From positions 1 through 35,137 of the forward strand of contig CAMBQQ010000038.1 of NCBI GenBank assembly GCA_945870035.1: a stretch of DNA of 35,137 bases. The letters run 5' to 3'. A program made the translations under genes and the position numbers. This document shows positions 24,385-33,951 of the stretch, piece by piece; within the stretch, counting starts at the first letter, position 1, and each line of letters starts with the position of its first letter. Origin of the DNA: Rhizobium sp. Q54 (GTDB taxonomy: Bacteria > Pseudomonadota > Alphaproteobacteria > Rhizobiales > Xanthobacteraceae). The notes below the pieces were generated by a model. The model saw nothing but the letters and a program-made list of their open reading frames with translations. It searched no databases and was not told the origin of the DNA.

Positions 24385-26188
24385 GGGAACCAGACTTCTC
24401 TTGCGTCAGATAAGCGCGCCAGCCACCAAATCTGGAAATGTCTTTCGCGTTGCCGACGGCTGCGGCTTCCATCAGAAAACCTTTGACGCCGCGCCCATCG
24501 GCGAGTGTCACCGTGCCGATCGACAATGGCGCCACGACGCCGTCGATGAATGCGCCGAACGCCGTCTTCGGCAGCGCCCAGACTTCGACGTCGATAGCGG
24601 CGCCTTTGCCAGCGTCGACGCGCAACAGGCCGGGCTTCGGCGGCACCGTGCCGTTGAGCGCATAGAACTTGTAATCCGGCGCGGTTTTCGTCGCTTCAAG
24701 GAGACGCGCGCCGAGCGAGCGCAATTCGCCGTTGAGCGGCAGGCCGGACAGATGCGCGCCGACAACGGCAACCGCGATCTCGCCATCGGCTGCGGCGACA
24801 GGCATTGAAGCCATTGGCGGCTGCGGCAGGCTCAAGGCGCCAAGCGGCAATTGCGTATCGGCGTGGAAGACGCGGCCGATCTCAGCGAGCCGCGCATCCT
24901 GTCCGCCCGGCGCCAAGAGCGTGATGCCGAACGGCAAGCCCTTGCTCGTCAATGAGGCCGGCAAAGCCAGGCCGCACAGATCGAGCAGATTGACGAAATT
25001 GGTGTAGGTGCCGAGGCGGCTGTTGAGCTGGATCGGATCGGCCAGCAATTGCTTGACGGTGTAGGTCGTCGGCGCGGTCGGCAGCGCCAGAACATCGACT
25101 TGATGCGCGAAGATGTAATCGGAAACGCGGCGCAGCCGTTCCAATTTGTAGAAGGCGGCAAAGGCGTCGATCGCGGTCGGGCGAAGGCCGCCGACGGTGA
25201 TTTCGCGGGTTACCGGATGAATGGCGTTCGGGTCCGAGGCCAGCAGCTTCTGCGCCGTGATGGTGCGTTCGGCCACCCATGGCCCTTCGTAGAGAAGGCG
25301 TGCGGTCTCGTAGAACGGCTCGATGTCGATCTCGACGATGTCGCAGCCGAGCTTGGCGAGGCGCGCCAAAGCGGCCTCGTAGCCGGCCTCATACTCTTTA
25401 TCGTTGAAGAACAACCGCTGGCCGGGCAGCGGCACCCCGAGCTTGATGCGCGGTGGCATCGCGCCGGGTTTGCCGAGCGGGCGATTGCGCGAATAGCTGT
25501 CCGAGGCATCGGGACCGGCGACGGCGGACAAACCCGCCCAGGCATCGTCAACGGTCAGCGCGAACACCGAAATGCAATCGAGGGTGCGGCAGGCCGGCAC
25601 CAGACCATGCGTCGAGATCAGGCCTAGGCTGGGTTTCAGGCCGACGATGTTGTTGAAGCCGGCCGGCACGCGACCGGAGCCGGCGGTATCGGTGCCGAGC
25701 GCCAGCGGCACCAAGCCGGCGGCGACCGCCACCGCCGAGCCGGACGATGAGCCGCCGGGAATGAGATCGGCATCGAAACTGTTGCGTGGCACGCCATAGG
25801 GCGAACGCACGCCGACCAGGCCGGTGGCGAACTGGTCGAGATTGGTCTTGCCGATGACGATCGCGCCTGCGGCGCGCAGCCGCGCCACGGCGGTCGCATC
25901 ATGGCCCGGCATGTAACTGAAGGCCGGGCAGGCTGCCGTGGTCGGCAGGCCAAAGACATCGATATTGTCCTTGACCGCGACCGGCACGCCGTACAGCGGC
26001 AGGGAGGTGTCGCCCTTAGCAGCCAGCGCCTCGGCTTCGGCCACGGCGTCGGCCTCGTCGCGCAGCGATATAAAGACAGCCGGATCGTTATGGGCGCGGA
26101 TGCGGGCGTAGCTGCGCGCCACGGTCTCGGCCGGCGTTACGGTTCCGGCCCGGTGCGCGGCGACAATTTCGAGGACGGTTTCAGCCAC
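24374..26188 (-). CDS. atzF: allophanate hydrolase
   Basis: 604 aa. Hydrolyses allophanate to ammonia and CO2, the last step of urea-carboxylase, biuret or s-triazine breakdown. Amidase-signature domain with the Ser-cisSer-Lys triad: Lys73 in VAVKDN, Ser147 in GGSSSG and Ser171 in GTDTAGSGR. A C-terminal domain (about residues 455-595), with AVVGAHLSGLPLNGEL and PDYKFYALNGTVPPKPGLLRV, is specific to allophanate hydrolases and separates it from general amidases. Start is GTG at 26188 with AGAGGG 6 nt upstream. No urea carboxylase or urease is in the window; the neighbour is a sigma-54-controlled transporter. The end lies inside a repeat. Confidence 0.93.
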   Translation of the reverse strand: MAETVLEIVAAHRAGTVTPAETVARSYARIRAHNDPAVFISLRDEADAVAEAEALAAKGDTSLPLYGVPVAVKDNIDVFGLPTTAACPAFSYMPGHDATAVARLRAAGAIVIGKTNLDQFATGLVGVRSPYGVPRNSFDADLIPGGSSSGSAVAVAAGLVPLALGTDTAGSGRVPAGFNNIVGLKPSLGLISTHGLVPACRTLDCISVFALTVDDAWAGLSAVAGPDASDSYSRNRPLGKPGAMPPRIKLGVPLPGQRLFFNDKEYEAGYEAALARLAKLGCDIVEIDIEPFYETARLLYEGPWVAERTITAQKLLASDPNAIHPVTREITVGGLRPTAIDAFAAFYKLERLRRVSDYIFAHQVDVLALPTAPTTYTVKQLLADPIQLNSRLGTYTNFVNLLDLCGLALPASLTSKGLPFGITLLAPGGQDARLAEIGRVFHADTQLPLGALSLPQPPMASMPVAAADGEIAVAVVGAHLSGLPLNGELRSLGARLLEATKTAPDYKFYALNGTVPPKPGLLRVDAGKGAAIDVEVWALPKTAFGAFIDGVVAPLSIGTVTLADGRGVKGFLMEAAAVGNAKDISRFGGWRAYLTQEKSGSPSP

Positions 26189-26457
26189 GACGCCCTCTAC
26201 GCAAATAAAAATGCCAATGCACCGGAATCCATTTGGGACAATAGTTTAGCCGACAACCGCACTGCAACATACTAAGGCGTTTGCCGTGTGCACACAAATG
26301 TTCCCGTTGCCCGCCGTCGCGAATTGCGGTCAACTTGCAAACGGCCCAGCGACGGCCCGCCTGCCCGACTGCCCGTGAACCCAACCTCACAGCAACGGCA
26401 CGACAAAAGCGCCTAAAAAAGGCTGCTTCGACCAGACTGTTTCAGGGAGAGACTGCA

Positions 26458-28272
26458 ATGAAGAAAAAACCGGGATCCGAGAAGCATCCCAAAGGGCGCA
26501 CGCTGCGGTCGCAGCTGTGGTTCGACAATCCCGAAAACCCCGGCATGACCGCGCTCTATCTCGAGCGCTATCTCAACTGGGGCCTGACCCGCGCCGAACT
26601 GACCGCCGGCAAGCCGATCATCGGCATCGCGCAAACCGGCAGCGACCTCTCGCCCTGCAACCGCCACCACATCGAACTGGCCGAGCGAGTCCGCTCCGGC
26701 ATCCGCGCCGCCGGCGGCATCGCCTTTGAATTCCCGGTCCACCCGATCCAGGAAACCGGCAAGCGGCCCGGCGCCGCGCTCGACCGCAACCTCGCCTATC
26801 TCGGCCTCGTCGAACTCCTGTTCGGCTATCCGCTCGACGGCGTCGTCTTGATGACCGGCTGCGACAAGACCACGCCGGCCTGCATCATGGCGGCGGCGAC
26901 GGTCAACATCCCGGCCATCGTTCTGTCCGGTGGACCGATGCTCAATGGCTGGCGCGGCGACAAGCGCGTCGGCTCCGGCATGGTGGTGTGGGAGGCGCGC
27001 GAAGAGCACGCCGCCGGCAAGATTACCTACAAGGAATTCATCGACCGCGTCGCCGACTCGGCGCCGTCAATCGGACACTGCAACACGATGGGTACCGCCT
27101 CGACCATGAATGCGCTGGCCGAAGCGCTCGGCATGTCGCTGCCGGGTTGCGCCGCGATCCCGGCGCCGTACCGCGAGCGCGGCCAGATCGCTTATGAAAC
27201 CGGCGTGCGCGCGGTCGAGATCGTGCGCGAGGACCTCAAGCCCTCGGACATCCTCACCCGCAAGGCGTTCGAGAATACCATCGCCGCCAATTCGGCGATC
27301 GGCGGCTCGACCAATGCGCCGATCCACATCAACGCCATCGCCCGCCATATCGGCGTCAAGCTCGACATCAACGACTGGGAAAAGCACGGCCTCGACATTC
27401 CGCTTTTGGTCAACATGCAGCCGGCCGGCTTCTATCTCGGCGAGGAGTACTACCGCGCCGGCGGTCTGCCGGCGGTGATGAACCAGTTGCTGAAAGCCGG
27501 ACGCCTTCACGCCGACGCTTTGACCATCAACGGCAAGACGATGGGCGAGAACGTCAAGCGCGCCAAGATCACCAATGAAGACGTCATCCGCACCTACAAG
27601 AAGCCGATGATGCAGAATGCCGGCTTCAAGGTACTGCACGGCAACCTGTTCGACTCAGCGGTGATGAAGCTCTCCGTCATCTCCGAGGAATTCCGCAACC
27701 GCTATCTGTCGAACCCGAAAGACCCCGATGCCTTCGAAGGCAAGGCGATGGTGTTCGAGGGGCCGGAGGATTATCACCACCGCATCGACGACCCGAAACT
27801 GAAGATCGACGAGAACACCATGCTGTTCATTCGCGGCACCGGGCCGATCGGTTATCCCGGCGCCGCCGAGGTCGTGAACATGCAGCCGCCGGATTACCTG
27901 ATTAAAAAGGGCATCCTGTCGCTGCCCTGCATCGGCGACGGCCGCCAGTCCGGCACTTCCGCATCGCCGTCGATCCTCAACGCCTCGCCGGAAGCCGCGG
28001 CCGGCGGCGGCCTCGCCATTCTCAAGACCGGCGACCGCGTCCGCATCGACCTCAAGAAAGGCACCGCCGACATTCTGATCTCGAAGGCGGAATTCGCCAC
28101 GCGACGCGCCACGCTGGAAAAGCAGGGCGGCTTCCCGATGCCGGCCAGCCAGACGCCATGGCAGGAAATTCAGCGCGGCATGGTCGACCAGCTCTCCGAC
28201 GGCATGGTGCTCAAGCCGGCGGTCAAGTATCAGCGCGTCGCACAGAAGTCCGTGCCGCGCGATAATCATTAA
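26458..28272 (+). CDS. IlvD/Edd family sugar-acid dehydratase
   Basis: 604 aa. Dehydrates an aldonic acid to a 2-keto-3-deoxy acid using an Fe-S cluster. Candidate cluster ligands are Cys67 in SPCNRHH, Cys135 in [10 protein letters not shown] and Cys208 in [25 protein letters not shown] is also conserved. The N-terminal part [27 protein letters not shown] is like L-arabinonate and D-xylonate dehydratases rather than IlvD of branched-chain synthesis. The exact substrate cannot be fixed. CAGGGAGAG lies just upstream of the ATG. The 269-nt gap to atzF (26189-26457) holds the divergent promoters; I see no clear operator in it. First gene of the sugar-acid cluster. Confidence 0.9.
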   Translation: MKKKPGSEKHPKGRTLRSQLWFDNPENPGMTALYLERYLNWGLTRAELTAGKPIIGIAQTGSDLSPCNRHHIELAERVRSGIRAAGGIAFEFPVHPIQETGKRPGAALDRNLAYLGLVELLFGYPLDGVVLMTGCDKTTPACIMAAATVNIPAIVLSGGPMLNGWRGDKRVGSGMVVWEAREEHAAGKITYKEFIDRVADSAPSIGHCNTMGTASTMNALAEALGMSLPGCAAIPAPYRERGQIAYETGVRAVEIVREDLKPSDILTRKAFENTIAANSAIGGSTNAPIHINAIARHIGVKLDINDWEKHGLDIPLLVNMQPAGFYLGEEYYRAGGLPAVMNQLLKAGRLHADALTINGKTMGENVKRAKITNEDVIRTYKKPMMQNAGFKVLHGNLFDSAVMKLSVISEEFRNRYLSNPKDPDAFEGKAMVFEGPEDYHHRIDDPKLKIDENTMLFIRGTGPIGYPGAAEVVNMQPPDYLIKKGILSLPCIGDGRQSGTSASPSILNASPEAAAGGGLAILKTGDRVRIDLKKGTADILISKAEFATRRATLEKQGGFPMPASQTPWQEIQRGMVDQLSDGMVLKPAVKYQRVAQKSVPRDNH

Positions 28273-28280
28273 CTGCTTTC

Positions 28281-28409
28281 TTCACCTCTCCCATTGGGAG
28301 AGGTCGGCGAGCGCAGCGAGCCGGGTGAGGGGTTACGGACTCAATTGAGTCACTTTCCCCCTCACCCTAACCCTCTCCCCCAAAGGGAGAGGGAGTGCGC
28401 AGAGACCGC
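28281..28409. repeat. composite GC-rich intergenic repeat
   Basis: The shorter relative of the element at 1661-1854, with the same outer blocks but without the two nested insertions. Inner arms CTCTCCC/GGGAGAG, GGTGAGGGG/CCCCTCACC and ACTCAATTGAGT form nested palindromes. It lies between the dehydratase and SDR genes, which are probably in one transcript, so it would be transcribed as a large hairpin. Confidence 0.78.
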
Positions 28410-28446
28410 CGCACGAACAAGATTCAAGCAACAGGAGAAAAATACC

Positions 28447-29202
28447 GTGAGTGGACGATTGAAGGGCAAAGTCGCCGTGGTGACGGCGGCGGGTCAAGGT
28501 ATCGGGCGCGCGATCGCGGAAGCGTTCATCGCCGAGGGCGCGACCGTGATCGCGACCGATCTCGACGCCACCAAGCTCAAGGACCTGAAAAAGGCGCATG
28601 TATTCGCGCTCGACGTGCGCGACACCGCCAAGGTCAATGCGCTGGCCAAGGACGTCATCAAGAAATTCGGCGCGCCGCAAATTCTCGCCAACTGCGCCGG
28701 CTACGTGCACCAGGGCAGCATGCTCGAATGCTCGGAAGACGACTGGGACTTCTCCTTCGACATCAACGTCAAGTCGATGCACCGGATGTTTCGCGCCTTC
28801 GTGCCTTCGATGCTCAAGAAGGGCGGCTCGATCATCAATATCGCGTCGGTGGCCTCGTCGCTGCGCGGCCTGCCGAACCGCTACGCCTACGGCACCACCA
28901 AGGCGGCGGTCATCGGCCTGACCAAGGCGATGGCGGCGGACTTCATCCGCAAGGGCATTCGCGTCAATGCGATCTGCCCCGGCACCATTCAGTCGCCGTC
29001 GCTCAATGAGCGCATCGCGTCGAATGCGAAGAAGTTTTCAAAGTCGTTGAAGGAAGTCCGCAAGGACTTCGTCGATCGCCAGCCGATCGGCCGCCTCGGC
29101 ACGCCGGAAGAAATCGCCGCCGGTGCAGTCTGGCTCGCTTCCGACGACTCCAGCTACTTCACCGGACAGACGCTGCAGATCGATGGCGGCATGACGATGT
29201 GA
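28447..29202 (+). CDS. SDR family dehydrogenase (2-keto-3-deoxy-L-fuconate dehydrogenase-like)
   Basis: 251 aa. A Rossmann-fold NAD(P)-dependent oxidoreductase. The cofactor loop reads TAAGQGIG (13-20) in place of TGxxxGxG, followed by Asp38 (TDLD), which favours NAD. Catalytic residues are Ser134, Tyr148 and Lys152, with NCAG at 82-85. The ICPGTIQSPSL segment and the TAAGQGIG loop are close to the group that holds 2-keto-3-deoxy-L-fuconate dehydrogenase and BDH2. Start is GTG at 28447 with AGGAGA 8 nt upstream; the open frame back to 28294 is repeat-derived. Next to the dehydratase, it may oxidise the 2-keto-3-deoxy acid. Confidence 0.88.
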   Translation: MSGRLKGKVAVVTAAGQGIGRAIAEAFIAEGATVIATDLDATKLKDLKKAHVFALDVRDTAKVNALAKDVIKKFGAPQILANCAGYVHQGSMLECSEDDWDFSFDINVKSMHRMFRAFVPSMLKKGGSIINIASVASSLRGLPNRYAYGTTKAAVIGLTKAMAADFIRKGIRVNAICPGTIQSPSLNERIASNAKKFSKSLKEVRKDFVDRQPIGRLGTPEEIAAGAVWLASDDSSYFTGQTLQIDGGMTM

Positions 29203-29214
29203 TGGACTGTTTTT

Positions 29215-29256
29215 AGGCAAGGGCTCGCTGCGGTATCTCTCGCGGCGCCCTTGCCT
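29215..29256 (+). other. hairpin after SDR gene
   Basis: A perfect 10-bp stem (AGGCAAGGGC at 29215-29224 with its complement at 29247-29256), 22-nt loop and no T-tract. It may weaken or protect transcription between the SDR gene and the ABC transporter genes. Confidence 0.45.
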
Positions 29257-29266
29257 TAAGCTGTTT

Positions 29267-29318
29267 CATATGATGATATGATCGGGAATTCGGCTGTTGG
29301 CGTAACCCGTTAACAGCC
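29267..29318. promoter_or_regulatory. candidate operator region of the sugar ABC transporter
   Basis: Two palindromes lie in the 199-nt gap before the ATPase gene: CATAT-GATG-ATATG at 29267-29280 and GGCTGTT-N13-AACAGCC at 29292-29318. Such symmetric sites suggest binding of a dimeric regulator (GntR or LacI type), but no regulator gene is adjacent. Confidence 0.4.
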
Positions 29319-29401
29319 TCGGTGACAAAGACGACTAGCCGCAAAGACGGGAAACCCCGCGTGCGGTGCGCTCCAAAAGGGCGCGTTTGGGAGGATAAAG
29401 T

Positions 29402-30466
<1,065 letters not shown>

Positions 30467-30500
30467 CGACCAAAACAAAACCACCAGGGAGGAGAATACT

Positions 30501-31814
30501 ATGACTGATTTTACTCGCCGCGCGCTTGTGCAAGGCGGCACCGCTTTGGGCGCCGCCAGTGCGCTCACCGGACCGGCTTTGCTGGACTGGGCCAAGGCCT
30601 GGGCGCAGAACGCAGCATGGAAGCCGGAAAAAGGCGCCACGCTGTCGATGCTGCGCTGGAAGTATTTCGTGCAGTCGGAAGACGAAGCGTTCGTGAAGTT
30701 GATTGACGCCTTCACCAAGGCCACCGGCGTCAAGGTCAATATCGCGCGCGAATCGTATGAAGACGTGCAGCCGAAGGCATCGGTTGCGGCCAACACAGGC
30801 ACCGGACCGGATATCTTCTGGGGCCTCTATTCGCTGCCGCACCTGTTCCCGCAGAAGTGCGTCGACATGACCGACGTCGCCGACTATCTCGGCAAGAAGT
30901 ACGGCGGCTGGGTCGACAGCGCGGTCAAATACGGCAAGAGCGGCAACAAGTGGATCGCGGTGCCGATCTGCTACTCGGGCGCGCTGATCAACTACCGCCT
31001 CGAAGCTTCCAAGAAGGCCGGGTTCAGCAAGTTCCCGGACAAGACGGATGCGATGCTCGAATACGCCAAGGCGATGAAGGCGCAGGGCACACCGGGCGGC
31101 ATGGCCCTCGGTCACGCCTCCGGCGACGGCAACACCTGGGTGCACTGGGCCCTTTGGGCGCATGGCGGCCAGACTGTCGATGCCAAGGACAAAGTCATCA
31201 TCAACTCGCCGGAAACCGTCAAGGCGCTCGAATTCGCCAAGACGCTTAACAGCCACAGTATCGCCGGCACCGCGTCATGGAACGACGGTTCGAACAACAA
31301 GGCGTTCCTGGCCAAGGAAGTGCACTGGACCAACAACGGCATCTCAATCTACGTCGCGGCGCAAAACAGCGCGAAGGACGTCGCGGCCGACATGGATCAC
31401 GCCTACTTCCCGATCGGCCCGGTCGGCAAGGTCACCGAGCTGCATCTGATGTATCCGGCGCTTGCCATGACCTACACGAAGTACCCGCAAGCCTGTAAGG
31501 CCTTGATCGCCTTCATGCTCGAAGCGGACAACTTCAATCCGTGGATCCAATCGGCGAAGGGCTATCTCACGCACTGCCTGAACGCCTACGACAAAAACCC
31601 GGTGTGGACCGCCGATCCGAAGAACACACCGTATCGTGACGTTGCCAAGCGCTCGCTCACCGCCGGCGGTCTCGGCTCGGTCGGCGAGAAGGCGGCAACC
31701 GCGATCGCCGACTTCATCGTGGTCGATATGTTCGCCAACTACGCCACGGGCCGCGAAGACGCCAAGGGCGCGATCGCGATCGCCGAGCGGCAGTTGAAGC
31801 GCATCTATCGCTAA
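30501..31814 (+). CDS. carbohydrate ABC transporter substrate-binding protein, family 1
   Basis: 437 aa. A Tat-like signal (TRRALVQGG at residues 5-13, hydrophobic to about residue 30) sends it to the periplasm. The sequence after it (LSMLRWKYFVQSEDEAFVKLIDAFTKATGVKVN...) and GTGPDIFWG near residues 99-107 fit the MalE/UgpB type of extracellular binding protein. Ligand not identifiable; the nearby dehydratase and SDR suggest a sugar or sugar acid. GGGAGGA stands upstream of the ATG. A strong terminator follows, so it is probably made in excess of the permeases. Confidence 0.92.
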   Translation: MTDFTRRALVQGGTALGAASALTGPALLDWAKAWAQNAAWKPEKGATLSMLRWKYFVQSEDEAFVKLIDAFTKATGVKVNIARESYEDVQPKASVAANTGTGPDIFWGLYSLPHLFPQKCVDMTDVADYLGKKYGGWVDSAVKYGKSGNKWIAVPICYSGALINYRLEASKKAGFSKFPDKTDAMLEYAKAMKAQGTPGGMALGHASGDGNTWVHWALWAHGGQTVDAKDKVIINSPETVKALEFAKTLNSHSIAGTASWNDGSNNKAFLAKEVHWTNNGISIYVAAQNSAKDVAADMDHAYFPIGPVGKVTELHLMYPALAMTYTKYPQACKALIAFMLEADNFNPWIQSAKGYLTHCLNAYDKNPVWTADPKNTPYRDVAKRSLTAGGLGSVGEKAATAIADFIVVDMFANYATGREDAKGAIAIAERQLKRIYR

Positions 31815-31819
31815 GCGTT

Positions 31820-31859
31820 ACGTCCCGGGTCCGCCGTGCGGGCCCGGGACGTCTTTTTT
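31820..31859 (+). terminator. terminator after sugar-binding protein gene
   Basis: A 15-bp stem from 31820-31834 with 31838-31852 (one G-U pair), a 3-nt loop, then C and six T. This is a strong intrinsic terminator inside an apparent operon; read-through or a second promoter must supply the permease genes. Confidence 0.88.
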
Positions 31860-31908
31860 ATTGGCATGGCAAGCGTCCCACGTTTAAGGGATGCAGGGTT
31901 CGAACCTG

Positions 31909-32868
31909 ATGACCGATGTCGCTCTCAAATCACGCCTGGACAAGCGGCCGATTCAGGAGCCCACCTCCTGGGATCGCCTGAAGGTCAACAAGAACTGGCT
32001 GGGCCTCTGGTTCATGTTGCCGGCGGGCGCGATCCTGATGCTGTTTCTGGCCTACCCGCTGGGGCTCGGCGTCTGGCTGTCATTCACCGACGCCAAGATC
32101 GGCCGCGCCGGTGAATTCGTCGGGCTTGAAAACTACGAATGGCTCGGGGGCGATTCAACGTTCCTGCTGTCGGTGTTCAACACCCTGCTTTACACGACTG
32201 TCGCGAGCGTCATCAAATTCGCGGTCGGGCTGTATCTGGCCTTGCTGCTGAACGAGCGCTTGCCGTTCAAGGCCATTCTGCGCGCTGTTGTGCTGATCCC
32301 CTTCATCGTTCCCACGGTGCTGTCGGCGATCGCCTTCTGGTGGATTTACGACGCGCAGTTCTCGATCATTTCCTGGTCGCTGAAGCAAATGGGACTGATC
32401 GAGACAAATATCGACTTCCTTGGCGATGTCTGGAACGCGCGCTGGTCGACGATCTTCGCCAATATCTGGCGCGGCGTGCCCTTCGTCGCGATCACGTTAC
32501 TGGCCGGCCTGCAGACGGTGTCGCCGTCGCTTTATGAAGCCGCCACCATCGACGGCGCGACGCCGTGGCAGCGCTTCCGCTTCATCACCTATCCGCTGCT
32601 GACGCCGATCATCGCCGTGGTCATGACCTTCTCGGTGCTGTTCACCTTCACCGACTTCCAGCTCATCTGGGTGATGACGCGCGGCGGCCCGGTCAACGCC
32701 ACGCATCTGATGGCGACACTCTCCTACCAGCGCGCGATCATCGGCGGCTCGCTCGGCGAAGGCGCGGCGATCTCGACCGCGATGATCCCGTTCCTGCTGG
32801 CAGCGATCATGGTGTCATGGTTCGGCCTACAGCGCCGCAAGTGGCAACAAGGTGGCGACAATGACTGA
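31909..32868 (+). CDS. carbohydrate ABC transporter permease 1 (MalF/UgpA type)
   Basis: 319 aa. Six predicted helices; the ATPase-contact (EAA) loop reads YEAATIDGATPWQRFRFITYPLLTP (about residues 206-230). The product begins MTDVALKSRL; ATG at 31909 has AGGG 11 nt upstream, whereas an in-frame ATG at 31891 has no spaced site. Pairs with the permease at 33018. The 149-nt gap between the two holds a palindromic repeat. Confidence 0.92.
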   Translation: MTDVALKSRLDKRPIQEPTSWDRLKVNKNWLGLWFMLPAGAILMLFLAYPLGLGVWLSFTDAKIGRAGEFVGLENYEWLGGDSTFLLSVFNTLLYTTVASVIKFAVGLYLALLLNERLPFKAILRAVVLIPFIVPTVLSAIAFWWIYDAQFSIISWSLKQMGLIETNIDFLGDVWNARWSTIFANIWRGVPFVAITLLAGLQTVSPSLYEAATIDGATPWQRFRFITYPLLTPIIAVVMTFSVLFTFTDFQLIWVMTRGGPVNATHLMATLSYQRAIIGGSLGEGAAISTAMIPFLLAAIMVSWFGLQRRKWQQGGDND

Positions 32869-32876
32869 GGCCCTTT

Positions 32877-33007
32877 CTTATCCCTCCCCTGCACGGGGAG
32901 GGTGGCGCGTGAAACGAGCCGGGTGGGGTTTAGGTGCGGCTGGCATCACCCCACCCGTCCGCGCGCTTACGCGCGCGTCCACCCTCCCCCTGCGGGGGAG
33001 GGATAAG
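32877..33007. repeat. inverted-repeat element between permease genes
   Basis: Perfect 13-nt ends (CTTATCCCTCCCC and its complement) enclose further symmetric arms, including ACCCCACC/GGTGGGGT and a GCGCGC-TTAC-GCGCGC unit. The latter resembles the nested units of the repeat at 1661. The right end, GGATAAGGGA, also supplies the ribosome binding site of the next permease gene. Confidence 0.8.
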
Positions 33008-33017
33008 GGAAAAAGCA

Positions 33018-33947
33018 ATGACTGATACACTCGCCGCGAAGGCCGCGAACCCCAAGACCGTCCTCAACGCTTCGGTGGCGGGCCCCGACGCGTCTGAAGG
33101 CATGAGCTATCTCGACAGCCTGCCGCGCCGGCTGGTGACGCTCTACTTGCCACTGGGCCTGATCCTGGTCGTGCTGCTGTTCCCGTTTTACTGGATGGCG
33201 CTGACGTCCGTTAAGCCGGATGAGCAACTGCTCGATTTCGACGTCTACAGCCCGTTCTGGACCTGGAATCCGACATTCAAGCATATCCACAAGCTGCTGT
33301 TCGACACCGAGTATCCTATTTGGCTCTGGAACACGATGCTGGTCGCGACCTGCGCGACGGCGCTGTCGATCTTCGCCAGCGTTCTTGCCGCCTATGCCAT
33401 CGTGCGGCTGCGCTACCGCGGCGCGCAATGGGTCGGCGGCGCGATCTTCCTCGCCTATCTGGTGCCGCCGTCGATCCTGTTCATTCCGCTATCGACGGTG
33501 GTTTTCCAATACGGCCTGTTCGACACGCCGTTCGCGCTGATCCTGACCTATCCGACCATCCTCATCCCGTTCTCGACCTGGCTCTTGATGGGCTACTTCA
33601 AGACCATCCCGTTCGAGCTTGAGGAATGCGCCTTGATCGACGGCGCCAGCCGCTGGCAGATCCTGACCAAGATCGTGCTGCCTTTGGCGATCCCCGGCCT
33701 GATCTCGGCCTTCATCTTCTGCTTCACGCTGTGCTGGAACGAATTCATCTATGCGCTGACCTTTATCTCGTCGACGCATTATAAAACCGTGCCGGTCGCC
33801 ATCGTGACGGCGCTGGTGGACGGCGACGTCTATCGCTGGGGCTCGCTGATGGCCGGCGCGCTGATCGGCTCGCTGCCGCTGGTCATCCTCTACGCCTTCT
33901 TCGTCGAGCACTATGTCTCGGCCATGACCGGCGCCGTGAAGGAATAA
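33018..33947 (+). CDS. carbohydrate ABC transporter permease 2 (MalG/UgpE type)
   Basis: 309 aa. Six helices, first at about residues 40-62; FPFYWMALTSVKPDEQL is the typical N-terminal segment and EECALIDGASRWQILTKIVLPLAIPG (about 203-228) is the ATPase-contact loop. The frame opens at 32934 inside the repeat, but ATG at 33018 with AAGGGA upstream is the sensible start. Last gene of the transporter cluster; it ends 4 nt from the convergent DUF808 gene. Confidence 0.93.
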   Translation: MTDTLAAKAANPKTVLNASVAGPDASEGMSYLDSLPRRLVTLYLPLGLILVVLLFPFYWMALTSVKPDEQLLDFDVYSPFWTWNPTFKHIHKLLFDTEYPIWLWNTMLVATCATALSIFASVLAAYAIVRLRYRGAQWVGGAIFLAYLVPPSILFIPLSTVVFQYGLFDTPFALILTYPTILIPFSTWLLMGYFKTIPFELEECALIDGASRWQILTKIVLPLAIPGLISAFIFCFTLCWNEFIYALTFISSTHYKTVPVAIVTALVDGDVYRWGSLMAGALIGSLPLVILYAFFVEHYVSAMTGAVKE

Positions 33948-33951
33948 CGAT

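Noticed and set aside
28294-28446. N-terminal extension of the SDR protein
   Set aside because: These codons come from the palindromic repeat; the GTG at 28447 has a good ribosome site and starts the family-like sequence.
31888-31912. tRNA T-arm-like text (GGGTTCGAACCTG) before the permease gene
   Set aside because: The stem does not pair as a T-arm, no acceptor or anticodon arm surrounds it, and it overlaps the start of the permease gene.
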